The translations under genes and the position numbers were made by a program. DNA of 64,000 nt from Patiria miniata (taxonomy: Eukaryota > Echinodermata > Asteroidea > Valvatida > Asterinidae), in contig NW_024037055.1 of the NCBI RefSeq assembly GCF_015706575.1, forward strand, positions 9,958,262 through 10,022,261, given 5' to 3'. Within the stretch, counting starts at the first letter, position 1. Each line of letters begins with the position of its first letter. The notes under the pieces were generated by a model. It saw nothing but the letters and a program-made list of their open reading frames with translations, ran no database searches and was not told where the DNA came from. Shown piece by piece: positions 43,801-58,800 of this stretch.

Positions 43801-46800
43801 ATATTACGAACAATTTCTGTGGATCATGCGATGTTCGTTATAGCAGCGTTTCACTGTATAAGGCCTGTAAATTATGTTAATACATTTGGGAATTGTGGGA
43901 GACAGCTTCAAGGCATGGTGAAAAACAAAAAACTGTACCTCAGATTGAAGGTGCAAAAAGCAGAACAGTATCGTGATCAAGGAACAGACGACGACCATGA
44001 CTGCAGCTGTGCACAATGTGAAGCCAAATCCGTAGAAGAACTGATGCATCCTGGAACGTTAACATTGCAGGTGAGGCTGTGACTTTGAACCGTTTCAATG
44101 TTTAAGAGAAAACGGCATACAAGTCTTCTGAACATTTACCAAGCTGAAATTATCAACTGAATAAAAACAAGTGATCTGCGGACCGCATGTGTCGCCTTTT
44201 TCCGCGGTCAATCTTTGTATGTTTTGTGTTCTGAAAAAAAAAAGAGTATATTTGTGCATTTTAACAACCACCTTGAATGACCCCTAGATAACCTTTGACT
44301 TTCAATTTCGGAAGAGTTATGATGAACCCCCACCCAAGGATCACTCTATTCAAGTTGCATTAAAATCCATCAAATTCTGTAGACAAAGAAACATTTGAGG
44401 CATATTTAACCATGACCTCTAGTGACCCTACATGACCTTTAACCTCAGTAATCCGATGAAGAATTGTGTCTTCCCACCCACGGGTCACGTACTGCATGTA
44501 GGTGTCATCAAAATCCATTAAAGCATGCAGAAGTTATACATTTTTATTTTCAAAAAATGGACCAAAACTTTCATACGGGGCTATGGGTCTATGGTCATAC
44601 AGAATTTAGAACTGGTAAGTGTCTCCCAAAAGCTCATTTAGGCGACACAAACACATTAAGACAAAGCGATCCTAGTAGAGCTGGCCCTAGAGTGCACAAC
44701 CTTATTCCTTTGCCTCAGAATGGCTAAGGAGTTCAAAGAACAATTTGAATTGTTAACGTGTTTTGCCGTTCTGACTTATTGCTTACAAATGTATTAGGGA
44801 AAGAACATAAAACAAGCAGCACCAGTTTGCATGTGAAACCTCTTCAGTAACATCAAGTGGCATAGCCAGCAGGGTCGTAAGGGGGTATTTACTCTCCCCC
44901 TCCCCCCCCCCCCCTCCTCCCCAATATGTTTTAAAAAACTGCCCTTTGTTTTTTTTTTACAAATGCCCTTTTTTTAAAAACAAGTGCCCTTTTTGTTACC
45001 AGGGGCCTTTTAAGAGTGCCCTTTTTGGAATTTCGCACGACCATCTGCAATTGTGCCACCCTTAAAAGCGCCACCTATTGTCTGATAGTGTCCATGACAG
45101 TCCGGTTTGAACAGCGCCCACATAGAAAAGATGGTACCCCCTTCCCACCTTTTTTTGTTTTACAGAGGCCAAGTAACCAGAGAAAAAAAACGCTACCTAC
45201 ATGTCAGCATGGATGTGCGAGTGCCCTTTTCACAATCTCCCCAGCCCCCCCCCCCCCCAAAATAAAAAATGACCTTGCTATGCCACTGACACCTCTTGAT
45301 GGCAGGTCAACAGGTAGAAATGACAATCCCTACCCTAGCGGGTTGGCCTAGCGGTACTTTCCTTGCCTTCTACCACTGTGACCTGGGTTCACATCCCGCC
45401 TGGGCCAACATGTGGATTGGGTTTTCATCCCCTACCTGATTCCGTGGGTTTTCCTCAGAATATTCCTCTGGGCTTTTCCTCCCACCTCTAAAACTGTAAT
45501 TTCTTCTCATTTGTCTTCTCTCTACAGGTTTCTTCAGGCTTTCGAGCTACAGTACTTAAGGTACTTTTGAGGAATCCTTGGTTTCATTACCAGACAGAAA
45601 TAAAATAAAAATAAAAATAAACTCACCAGATGCTACTCAAGATAAAGAAAAGCTGGATGAAGATACAACTGAAGGGAAGCCCCCCGCTGAAAACAGCAGT
45701 AAGCACAGGGTGTTTGTTACAAGGCTGCCTAGGGATCCGGCGCTGGGTCAGATTGGTGGGTACCGGGAACTCAATCGGCTAACAGGGAAAACAAAGGGAA
45801 AAATACACGAGAGGTGCTTAACATGTGGTTCTACCGAGAACTGATTACATTGAATTTCAAAATAGTGTACTGACAAATTTAGAACTAAAAAATGAATAAA
45901 ACAGCTGCAAACTGCTCACTGACTGGATTGACCTGAAATATGCAAATTAGTCCAGAGTAGCCTGATATATTTCGTCCTTAGCAAATTAAGACTTCTTCAG
46001 ATGTAAAAACCTCTGAAGAAGTCTTTGCTAATATTTGTATTATTAAATTTAGTTAAAAGTCTTTACACGTTTTCTCAGAGCACTTAATATGCTGGGGTGT
46101 ACAACAATGCTTATACTCTGCTGGCACAGTGATTTTGGACATGATTTCTAGACCACCCACTTATGAGGATTTCATGGCTTCTGACTAGCACCCTCAACAC
46201 AACTACTGACAACATGGGGTCCACTATACAAAGGCATTGCTCCAGTCTAATCTTTTTGTTGGATCTAAAATTGATGATAGATGTACATCCTTACTATAAT
46301 TCCGGGAATCTCTGTCTGTCTGTCTGTCTGTCTGTCTGTCCGTTCTGACCAGACCACCCTTGTGGGGTGATGTTCCTTTCAGAACACATCACCCCACTTT
46401 TTACACAATGGAAAAACATCACCCCAGAAGGGAATCTTTAGAAAAAGGGATAATGGGAACACAATGCTATCACCCCACAAGTCCGTCTGGCTAGAACGTC
46501 CGTCTGTCTGTCCGTCGATTATCTCCAGAACCGGGCACCGTATGAAGTTGAAAATCGGCGGGTGTATTGCTCGGGACACCAGAATGTGCAGTGCCAAGTT
46601 TGAAGGGGTTTGGACGAGCGGTTCTCGAAAAAGCTGCAAAAAAGTACTATTTTCTGAGCCTCAACGTGGCAGTATTATAGCCTAGAACATAACACCACGC
46701 ACTGCCGTTCTTTTCAATTGTTTACGTCATGTAAAGCTAAAACGCGCGCTCAATATGACGCAACAATGTAAAAAAGGACGGGCACATCATGGGGTTCTTT

Positions 46801-49800
46801 TCAATTGTTTACGTCATGTTCGAGCTAAAGCGCGCGTGCTGACGCAAACAGTGCAAAAAGGACGGGCACATTGTAGGACGATAGCACTGCACACCATGTC
46901 TTCGTACGTACATATACGTGAGTATACGTGAGTGGCATGCACGGGCACATACATTTTGTAGTCAACTGAGCAACCATCACTGCACTGTATGTATAGGCGG
47001 TCGACTGAGCAACTCTAATACAATATGGTATCGCCCTACAACTACGGATACCATATTGTCCAGTAGGGGTAAATATCAGTGCCAGGGGGTGACGACATTT
47101 TGTGCGTTTAACTTGCGAGTGTGCGTTCACACCATTGAATAATGTGCGTTGTTTGCACAAGCTGCAGTTCTCAACTGCCCCTTCCAAACACGCACATTTT
47201 CGCCTGGCCCAATACTAGTAGTGATAAATTTTAACACACGAGTCTGGAAAACAAAGATGCAGCAATGGTAAAACTGTCAATATAACAGCGTTTGCTCAAA
47301 CGGACAATTTGGACGAGTTACCTTTCTTATAAAGTCAATGAATCCCCCAATGTAAACAAGAGGCAACTGGATGCCAAACCACAAGGCAAGTAGCGTTAAG
47401 AGAGTGGATGTAGGGATAGCGGCTGAACTTTGCCAGGTCCACAGCAGAACATTTAAGATTAGAACGATGGCGACGATGATGCTGGGAACCAACAGACCAG
47501 TCAGCAAGAGGTTGGTCTTCCACTTCTCACCTCCGAATGCTGTGATGAAAGATTTGTAAATGTAGGCCACTGGATTCGCAAAGTGCACATACAACATGTT
47601 CTGTTACCATGGTCTGTGTTGCCATGGTCTCTGTTGTCACTGTCTCTTTTGCCATGGTCTCTGTTGCCTTGGTTTCTTTTGCCACCGTTTCTGTTGTCGT
47701 GTTATCTGTTATCATAGTCTATGATACTATGCCAACAGAAACCATGACAAAAGAAACTTGGGCAACAGGGGCGAAAGCAAAGTCTTTGTTGGCATATAGT
47801 CTTTGTTGCCATGTTCTTTGATGTCATAGTCTCTGTTGCTTAGATCTCTGTTGTCAAGGGGTTTTTTGGCCATGGTTTCTGTTGTCATAATCTCTGCTGC
47901 TTTCGCCCTGTTGCCCAAGTTTCTTTTGTCATGGTTTCTGCTGTCATAGTATCTGATGTAATGGCCTATGTTGCCACGGTATATGTTGCCATGGTCTCTG
48001 TGGTCATGGTTTACTTTACCATGGTCTGTTGTCATTAAGGCAGTCACAGGTTTGAGTCTACGTCTTACGTCTAAGGCTTTCCTAACATCAGTCCAAATTC
48101 ACCAAACTTTGAATTGACTCAGAATCAGAGATGTATGACTCATGACCCGGACTCAGACTCCATTCCAACTCGAGTCCCATTTTTGATGACTCGAAGTCAC
48201 GATGACAAATGAGTCACACTCGACCCAGCAGACTCGGACTGCGTGACTCGGAACTCGACCAAAATTACCACAAATCGCTTATTTTTTCAATTTAGTTTAA
48301 TTACAAATTATTTTGAAGATGATCCTTTCTTGAGCAAGCAATACAGTCAGTGCAGTGCAGAAGAAATGCATGTAAGTACTTTACATGCACTGCACATGCG
48401 GCTGGCTTGTTTCCGATATATTGACTTGGGAAATCAATTTATTAGAAACATGTACCCCAGCGTCCACACTTGATATTGCGTAAATTGAGTCCCATTTTCT
48501 GTGACTCAGACGACTCGCAAATGACTTGTGACTCGGAATCAGACTTGACCTTTGTTACTCAGACTCAGACTCGACCTGCATGACTCGGGACTTAGACTCG
48601 GACTCGGGAGAGGTGACTCGGACTCGGACTTAATGTTTGGTGACTCGAATACAAGTCTGTTCAGATTGAAGAGTGAGTGCAACCATGAGCCATCCAACTC
48701 TCACATGCCAATCAGCCTCACCCTTGTACATTCGAGTGGAGATGTAACCAGCCGGCAATCCAAGACAGACAAACAGCATGATGATGCATGTCATGAGAGC
48801 CCCTCGTCTGGCCGGTGATAGAAGCCCCACAGATGCCAATACTTACCAGTATAGAAAGGAAAAGCAGAAGAGATTAAGGTTATCATTAAGCCCACATCAC
48901 ACTGGACAGGAATGAGTCATAGTGCAGTGTACCACCAAGAGGTTAACCACACACAAGTTAATGTTTTATGAGAAAAGGCAAAATTTCACACAAAACCGTA
49001 TTATTCCTCTTGCACAGGACTCAGCAGAATTGCAGTTTCTTTTGACGCACGTAATTTGGAATTTGGGGTTTATAATGAGTTTTTCTATGCAGCTTCCAAA
49101 TGCATTTGGAAGGACAGTTGAATAGCTGTAGGGTAATACATGTAGCATCTCGACTCTGAAGCTAAACATATGTGCAATTCTTGAAGACCAAATGGGCTTG
49201 TTGATACACTGTTACATGATCACTCATATTATCGTGCAGTTGAAAGCTGGGATGGGTTTGTGGATCAGAGCTGTAACAAAATTACATTTGAATGTTTCAT
49301 GCCAACACTTTCTTTTCCTTGAATATGGACTATGTCACTTGCTGACAGGCAAAACAGCCACCCAAGCGTCTTCCTCGTGTTTTTATCCATGTAATGTCAT
49401 GTCAACATTTTCAAATATAGAAGTGAAGAGCAGAGTAAATTCTGAATGGAGGTCACCGTCACGTGACTACAACATGCAATTTTGTTAAACAAGTGTGGCA
49501 TGGTCTATGCTGCTTACCCAAAGTGATGAAAGCCACAAGGACGATTTGCGTTCCGGATCCCAGCAACGCTGACAGGAGCATGCAGCCGCGTGGGGGTCGG
49601 AAGATATCGCCATGTAACAGCTTCCAACGAAAATCCTACGAAAAAAAAATTCAAACATTTCTATAAGTGAGCAAATAGCACAAATTTTCAATTTCTAATA
49701 CTGAAGAGTTTAATTACTGAAGTATGTGGCAGGCGTTGTTGGCAAGGCGTTCGAATGTCTCTCCCGGTGGTCTTCCTGGGACCCTCTCTTTATTACCTTT

Positions 49801-52800
49801 GAGGGGTTACTTGTGCACGGAGCCCATACCGCATGTCTGATCTACAAAATTCCTAAAATGGTGCTGATAAGCCAACACATAATAACAATTGCAAAAACTT
49901 CGCACAGGGCACCACCGTGAGTCCTTCCTTCAAAACAGTCCACTGTGTAGAAAACCAGCGTTATCTTTTTTTGTGCATTAACTTTCTAGAGGCATCCAGC
50001 CCCGTGTAAAGTAATTCACTGAAATAGTCATGATGTTACTCAGAGTTCAGCTCGGTGCAACCATGATTACTGGTTTACACACACTGCAACGGCCCAGTGG
50101 TTTCGTTATGGCTGTTGTGAATCCGTTTCATAAATTTCACGATCTGCTACCAGTTGTGACCAACAAGGGGATCTCTCTACATGTCAGGGGTAATGCCTAC
50201 AATGCCTGTGTGCAAAGTGTTCTCCAGTATGCGAGTGAAACCTTGATGATGATACGACACTTTGCGAGTTGCGACGTGTTACACGTCGTAACTCGAGTTG
50301 CGACGCATCGCAGCGCTTCATGAAATTGGGTACAGGTTTTAATACCTTCCACAAAATCCTGTAAAATACTACCCAGAAAACCATCTATGGGATCTGGTAT
50401 GGTTATAGGGTAAACAGGAAAAAACACTGTACTTACACGTGCACGTTCACTTCCAGCTTTCTTTACACTTTCTTCACCTGGGTAGACATTGTGATGCAGG
50501 ATTCGCCCCACGATCAATAACAAGAACCCAGCAATGACAAGAGAATTGATGGTACTGGGGGCGGGAGTGGAACAGGAACAAATATAAAATCAAACACAGA
50601 AGCATACATGTAGATTACCTCTTGGGTTATGTGTCAAATGAAGCAACTAAGTTTCCAATATAAACTATTGGAAAACAATGTACTTTGTTCACATCCTGAG
50701 GGTTTCTAGTTTGCAGTGCGTTCAAAGCCTGTTAAGATCGCCACATTTGACTGAAGAGACACAACTACCCAAGTAAGATGGAAAAACAAGCTGCATTCAG
50801 CTTCAGGCATTTTGCTGGGGATTTCTGATGCCTCAGGGAATGAATGACGATTGTTACTTGACAATGATTGTGAATCTGAATGGATAACTAGTGATTGAGT
50901 TGCGGGATCGGCTTGTGATTGACTTGTGATTGGGCTTTCAGAACTTGACCCGTAATAGAGCCTCAAACTTCACCCCTTGTGGTGCCCTGGCAGGCGTTTG
51001 CTGTGGCTGGCGACCAGCGAACAAGGACATTGACAAATTGGGAGAATTAGGAACACAGGGCGGGATAGCTCAGTTGTAGGAGATCTGCCGTAATATGAAA
51101 CCTGGACTCCTAAAGCCCCTCGCTGCACACCTTTCTGATTCTACCGATTCACTGGATCATCGGTCCATCAGACGTACAGATTGGAGAGGTGTGCTCTAAA
51201 AGCTTGGACTGATCTGACCGTATACTGGGTGATGTACAGGATGAAATCAAACATGCTGGATATTTTCACATCCGATTTCACTGGATCCGATGTCACCAGA
51301 AAGGTGTGCGGGCAGCACTCCGATTTCACCAGACGCGATATTTATGTTAACCAATCAGATTCACGAAGAAAGTGATATGATTCAAACAATACAAACAATG
51401 AGTCTGTATTTCACAGAATCCAAATTTCACACAATACTATATAGTACAGTATTATTGAAGTCGCAGGTTAATATCCCTCTACAGTCAATTTTTTTTGTTC
51501 GTGTTTATATTAATGTTTTTCCCCAGGTTTTTTTGTTACTTGACTGCATACCTCAAGTAGAAGATTTTGTTGTGTGGTTTGCCCATGGATCCCAAGACAT
51601 ATTCCCATCGAGACTGCCATCGTAAGTCCTCATTGAGCTGTGGGAAAGAACACCACCAAAAAACATTACTATACATTAGCTCACCAGTTAATGCTGCTAC
51701 ATAACCAAATCTATGTACCAAGCCAAATAGTACAGTAAATATTTAGAAATTGATGGTCGCCACTACCTATGCTTTATAGCATTGGCGACTAGTAGACTAG
51801 TCGTACATGCCTACGAATTTGTAGCATGACCCACGTTCTTGTTTCATAGTCTTCCAATAGTGTCTATAGGGCTCGCTCAATGACAGCCATCTCTGTAGAA
51901 CTGCCACTGTGTATTTTATGCAATCAAGCACGCATTGCGCAGTCTTGAAAATATTCCAAACATGTGCGCTTGCTGCTCGAAATGTGTTCGAAATACGACG
52001 CAGCCAATGTGCGCTATGCAAGTTGACACTCAAAACGCTGATCCAGGTGGATGATCTGTAGGAAATGACATTACTTGAACGAGACCTATCGTTTCCTAGT
52101 CTTCCAACTCACCACGAATTCCACACTGTACGTGTATCTGATGGACATAGGTTCCTTCAGTTCAGCTGGGATGGCCATTCGGAAACTGTCGGGGTTGTTC
52201 TGGCTCGGATTTATCTGGCAGTTACCACCGTTTTTTTGGTGGTTGATGCTGTCCGGATAAAGATACAAAAAGAAAAAAGTCAGCAACACAATGCACAGAT
52301 ATCAGAGGGAACTATGGTTAGCCCTTGCTAGTTGACTATAGTTGGACTAGTCTAGTGGACTATTCAGAACCAGCCTACTGAGCATAAGCAGAACATTGTC
52401 ACTGATGCAATTATTGTTATTATTTTGTTGGTGTAAGAGCAAAGGGGGGGGGGGGGGAAGGGGCTATCCGACCCCCAAAACCTCCCCTCTTGATTCGCAC
52501 CTGAAAAATACAAATATGGGTGAAAGAGGTTACCACTTAAAAAATGTACCACTTTAAGTTAATTGAGGCTGGACAGTACTCGGCTTGTAGACGAATCTGG
52601 GCACATGATCACTGTATACTCATGAGGATCCCTTGACAGGGGCCTCCATGATAGAAGTGACAGCGAGCGAAGCTATCAGCTGAGCAACTATTTTCTTCCA
52701 TTAATCCAGAAGGATGCCTTAGGCCAAAAAAAGTCTCCGGTTTCTGGTATGGAGCTTGCCCCAAAAGAGGTGCGGCGACACGTTTTTTTTGTTTTTCTTC

Positions 52801-55800
52801 CCCTACTTTTTTTTTGGCTTCAAATGTCGGCTGATGTTGCAGATGACTCTTTGATCCCTTTAAACTCTAAAAAATATCCTTCAGAGTGGAGCTTGAGGTG
52901 ACCTCAGTAAAGGTCATAAGGCTTGAGAATTCTGCATCCACGTACGATCTCGACCGACATGACCATTCCTCGGGAAATTTGGATAGTCAAGACAAAAATC
53001 AGAGAAAACGGTGACGTCAGACCATACAGCGACATCGACATCGTGCATCTGCTGCCAGGCTGGTCATTAGTCTGCTCCCTTACATATTGCGCTAATTCAA
53101 AAGCGTTTACAGGTGCCAGATTAGCGACCATCGCTCCCTCAGTCTGGCTTCCAGACGCACAATTACAAAATTACAACACCATCTGCAAATGGTGCCTGAC
53201 TAAATTTAGTGCAAAATATATGGGAACCCAGAGAGGCCACATAAAGCTTACCCTCGATCATAACCCATCTAAAAACACGTTAAAATTGTCCAGCAGCAGG
53301 ATTCCAGTCAAACCAGTGAGTTTGGCAGTTTTGAGACATCATCTTACATTAAAAAAATATACTTTTTAATTTTGCTGATGCGCATGGCTACAGTGACATG
53401 CGCGCAGACCAGAAACCAGAGACTTTTCTTTTTGGCCTTAACTTGTAGATCTCTCTTTTGCATCCTTTTTTGAAAAAAAAATCAAATAAAGTGACTGCTT
53501 TTTAAACTGCCTACCTATCAGGCTGCATTTGGATGGAGACTATGCGACCAATACTCGAGTCCTCATAAAGCTGGTTGTAGGTAATGGTGATGTTGATATA
53601 GTTGAAGAAATAGTAGGTGTCCTTCTCTGCAGAACTTGCCTGTATTAAAGGAACAAGGGCAAAATTCACAGTTGTGCTAAGTGCACAATGAAAGCACACT
53701 ATTGTTGCAATAGGTTAACAGCCACAATGTCATGTGATGTGTCTACTTGTGATTGGTTCCCACCTCAAATTTGCTAACCAATGTTACCTTTTCTTCTACA
53801 TAGCTCTGAGAAACTGGTCCCAGAACATTGAGAAAGGCTCTAGCAATTAACACACTAAGACTGAATATAATAAGGCCTGTTCCAAATACAATGTACACCA
53901 AATATTGAACTATTCAATCATCAACTGGATATCCGAATGGCATTTTTCAATTGAAATATTTGAAATGTGGGTGATCTTGAGATGATGAAAAACATCCACT
54001 GTGTTGGTTTAAATGTATAAGTTGCGTGGTTTTATTGTTTGCTAAATGCCACGATTTTACTGAAAGCCATTTTCATGCATGATTTTAGATTTTCTTTGCT
54101 GCATATATTAGCTCAAATTTGTTTTTGAAAAGTAGGTCAAATATCAGCCGTTTTGTTTGCCTCCTTTTCCACTGCCCCACAATTACCAGTGGTTCTTAAA
54201 ACCATACGGCACCACTGCTTATTTCTTTGGCATAGCAGGGCTGTTCAGTTTCTGCAGGACCTTGAACTTGATGTTATAGAAGTTACAATTGTTCAGTTGA
54301 AGGTAAAAAAAAATTAGGGTAAAGCATGTGTAAAGCATGAAGCACAAGAACGTATTACATTTGCATGTGCAAGCGCTGGTGGTCACGTCTAGGACAGTAC
54401 AATGTGTACCAGTGAATTACGTGGGCAACGTAACTATGCTCGGGTACCGAATCAACAAGCTGAATTGACTGGTCTTTTGTTCAGGCTTCAATCTCTTTCT
54501 TCAGCATGAAAACTTACACTTTACAAACTCTTTTATGTTTGGAATAAAGACTAGCCTTGTACATAATTCAGCTTGCAAATAAAAGTTATATGTGAATGGC
54601 GCATTTTCAAGCGGTCTCAACAGATCTCGGGGGTAAAACATGAGACTTTGGCATCGGAGACCAAGACCGAGACCAGAGCTTCGAAACTGAGACCAGCCCT
54701 CCCGAGACCGGGACTTTGATAGGACGATCGAGACCGAGACCAAGACCGAAAAAAGGGTCTTGAGACGGTCTTGAGACCGAGACCAGGGGGCCAATTTCAT
54801 AGAGCTGCTTAAGCACAAAATTTGCTTAAGCACAAAAACGTCTTGCTTAATAAAATCAGGTTACCGGCCAAAACTCCATGCGATTGTTATGCTAAGTAAA
54901 CAACAGCTAAATACCAGTCACAAGCAATGTACATCACATGGAGTTTTGGCCGGTAACCTAATTTTACTAAGCAATGTTTTTTTCGTGCTAAAGCAAATTG
55001 TCTGCTTAAGCAGCTCTATGAAATTGGGCCCAGGTCTCAGACCTACAACACTGGCAACCATAATCATATAAGCACAATCAAAGGCAAAATATAACAATGA
55101 CTGATCATAAGCACAGCACACCACAAACTACACACATCTGGAAATAAAACAAGTTTAAGGTTGTGACATTCAGGTGCAATGTAGATCTATAAAGTGCAAC
55201 TCACATAAGAGAAGCAGAAATCTTCGTTGATACCCTGCTTGTCGATATAGCAACCAATAGGGAGCTGTGCAGAACAATACCTTTGATCATCACTTCCTTC
55301 TTCATGTACGTTGAAGCACCATGTCACAGGCAGGTTGTCCACAATCCTGATTAGAAAAAGGTTTATATATAGCTTCTGACTAGCGCCCTTGGATAAATAT
55401 GGTGACAAATTGGGAAAACTGCCAACATATAGGCCAAAACAAGGTCTTCGGTTTCTAGTATGGAGCTTGCCCCAAAAGTGATGCGGCGACGCAGGGTTTT
55501 TTTTCCCTACTTTTTTCCGCTTCTTCAAATGTCAGCTGATGTTGCAGATGATGCTTCGATACACTTAAAACTCTCAAAAATATTCTTCAGTGTGGAGTTT
55601 GAGGTGACCTCAAGTAAGGCCATAACTTAGGCTTGAGAATTCTGCACCCACTTACAATCTCGACCGACACAAACATTCTTCGGGAAATTTGGACAGTCAA
55701 GACAAAAATCTGAGAAAACTATAACCAGGCTGGACATAAGTCTGTTCCCTTGCAAACACGACCATCGCTCACCTCAGTCTGGCTTCCAGACGCACAATTA

Positions 55801-58800
55801 CAAAATAACAACACCATCTGCAAATGGTGCCCGACTAAATTTAGTGCGAAACATATGGGAGCCCAGAGAGGCCACATAAAGCTTATACTCGACCGTAACC
55901 CCATCTAAAAACACGTTTAAATTGTGCAGCAGCAGGATTCCAGTCAAACCAGTGAGTTTGGCAGTTTATGAGACATCATCTTACAGTGAAAAAAAAACTT
56001 TTTAATATTGCCGACGTGTATGGCTACGGCGATGCGCGCACAGACCAGAAACCAGAGAATCTTTTTTGGCCGAAGGCCAGATAGCTCATTGTAATCTGGA
56101 GGTCGAAGGTTCAAATTCCACTCAGGTATCCAGTCATTTCTATAACTTCACAACGATTAAAATTTCAACTCGAAAATTTCCCGGAAATGTTAAATTTTCA
56201 TTCATACGAAGAAACCAGCCTCTAGCCTTCTCACATGAAACTGTATTCCTATGTGTACAACGCTACTCCTTACATAGTTCAAACTACTTGGCCAGCATTT
56301 ATACTCATATTCAGAAGTATTCATTTTGATTTACATTCAACTACAACAACTGCAGTTGTCACCAACCAGTGATTCTGGTAGCTGAGCCTGATCGCTTGCT
56401 GCAGGAAGTCCAACTCTTGCATGTGATTGTCAACATCAGGATTGTACGTCTTCTCACAGACAGTAACGCACTCCTGCGTTTGGTTGAAGGTGAAGATGTA
56501 TGGTGAAGTGGTGATACGGTCCCCTAGTAACACCTGGCCAATGTTCTCAACCATAGGATCGGCTTCCAAAGCTTCTCCTTTGCAGAAGTCAAAACTGAAA
56601 GAAGAACAATGTCAACATGGTCCATTATTTAGTTCTTAAGCTCTGGAAGGAGCTTTTACATGTCTCTTGGTGGTCGGTCGGTCTGTCTGTCTGTCTGTCC
56701 GTCCCCGAAAATTGACCAAAAGTATGGTGTTCCATATGCATCCGTGCCATCAGTGTCGCATTTTTCGGCATCATTTGTTTAAGCTCTGACAGGGATCATT
56801 TTGACGGATTTCATTTTTAGCTCTGGCAGGGATCATTTTGATCGATCTAATGCAAAACTGTCATGCAAGGCTTCTTAAACATGGATTGAGCTTATTGTGC
56901 ACTCTCACTTTTTTCCTGTCATCCTAAGGGGTTTGATGATGCCTATTTTTCATTCTCCTAGGGCGTTCTTCTCAATGGGAGATTTCAGGGGTTTCTCTAA
57001 CCATTTCCTATTTTTAAGCTCTGGCAGGAGCTTACTCACTTGGTGGTCGGACGATCGGTCGTATGTCGGTTGGATGGTCTGTCTGTCGGTCCAAAAAATT
57101 GACCAAAAGTCTTCAGCTTGCTAACAAGAAAGACATCGCAGTCATGTACTTTGATCTTGATTTCACCCAGATCTTGATTTCATCCCACTGCCCGTGGGAT
57201 GCCAGCCAGGAATGGATAACGAACCTTTTTTACCCCGCCTTTTCTAGGGGCTTCCCAAAGTTGGGGCAGGCAAGGCATATACCGTAATTTCCTGCGGATA
57301 AGACGCGTCTTATCTGACTTTCTAGACCACAAAAACATCGCTGCGCCTTATCTACAGGTGCGCCTTATCTGGTGTCGCTTGAGTTCAAATTTTTCTTTGT
57401 GTGAAGAATTCTCTCAATGCCGCAATCAATAATGCGGTCAACCAAGGCTCAACTCTCCAGACATTGTGACCGTATTTTCATTCCAACAATGCCGCGATGT
57501 GTTGATCCCCCATGATCGTGCTTTCATTCCAACAATGCCGCAATGCGTTGATCCCCCTTAGTGATCGTGCTTTCGTTCCAACAATGCCGTCATACAAACG
57601 GTTTTCTTTGTGGCCGTTTTTTCATTCCGAAAATGCTGCAATCAGAATTACTTAAACGTTTAGAAATCGCATTCACTCAAGTTCTATTGTGTGAACGTTG
57701 AGGGTGTTTATTGTACAGGATATCTTCGAAGTCTGCTTTAGACTTTAGCCGTGTCCGCACTGGACTTTTTTTTTGGAAGGTTTTACCGAGACGATGGTAA
57801 TGAGAAATGGTCAAATGTGACCACTGTCCGCACTTGGACTTTCGACACGGGAAAATTTACCCAGGCCGCGTGGGAGAAGTAACCGAGCTGTCACAGTGTC
57901 AGTATAATGACTCACCGTACACAGAAAACAAATTGCCGATCACATTTTCAGCCGCCGATACGCACAGTAATATTACACACGCCATTTGCATGCACAACAT
58001 AATCGTTTACACGATATTATTTCATCTTGACACGCTAAATCTTGACGAAAAGGCCGATAATTCTGACGCATTTGTGATGCACGTCGTCGAAGCCATGCCG
58101 CTGTACGATGTTCCGTGCGGCAGCAGTGCCATCAGTATTCGTTGGTTCCCATCGCATGCTTACAGAATCGAAGCTATGATGTGGGCCAGGAACCAGTGAC
58201 TACGGCCTACGTACGGTACCAGACCGTGATGTTCCGTGCATGACTACAGTAGCGTATCAGGACGAATTTGGATCGTAGAAAATAACATACATCGGTGGAG
58301 AAAGAGAATTTCCGCAAATTAATTCTCAGAACGTGATCTCTCTTCTCTGTGTATGTATTTGTCCGTTAAAATATATATTTTAACGAGATTTTACCGCTCA
58401 GACTTGATGATACACCGCAGCGTGTTTCTACAAAATGTTCGGCCACTGCACGTGCAGGTTCGTGCGGTCTCTGTATGCATAACAGGGCGCTCGGGCCGGA
58501 TGTACGCTTTCCTGAGCCGCTTTTACCGACTCGCACTGTCCGCACTGGACTTATCGTCTCGGGAAAAGTGCTTCATGGCTCTACATGTGACCAGCCAATG
58601 TAGTTACGGTTTAATTCATCCTCCGAATAGTGTGATCGTTCTAAGGCAACACAATGGCCCCTTTGTGGCGATGTACCGACACCGGGTGACGCCTGGTGTT
58701 CTTTGCGGTCAAACATGCGTCTTATGCGGCGGTGCGCCTTATCTGTTGGCGTTTGAATTTTTTTTGGGTGATTTTAGGGACCTGCGCCTTATCCGCCGCG

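Noticed and set aside
52923..53369. 148-codon frame as a possible gene
   Set aside because: It lies wholly within a Harbinger-like element and is broken by a deletion and changes in the second copy at 55432-56071.
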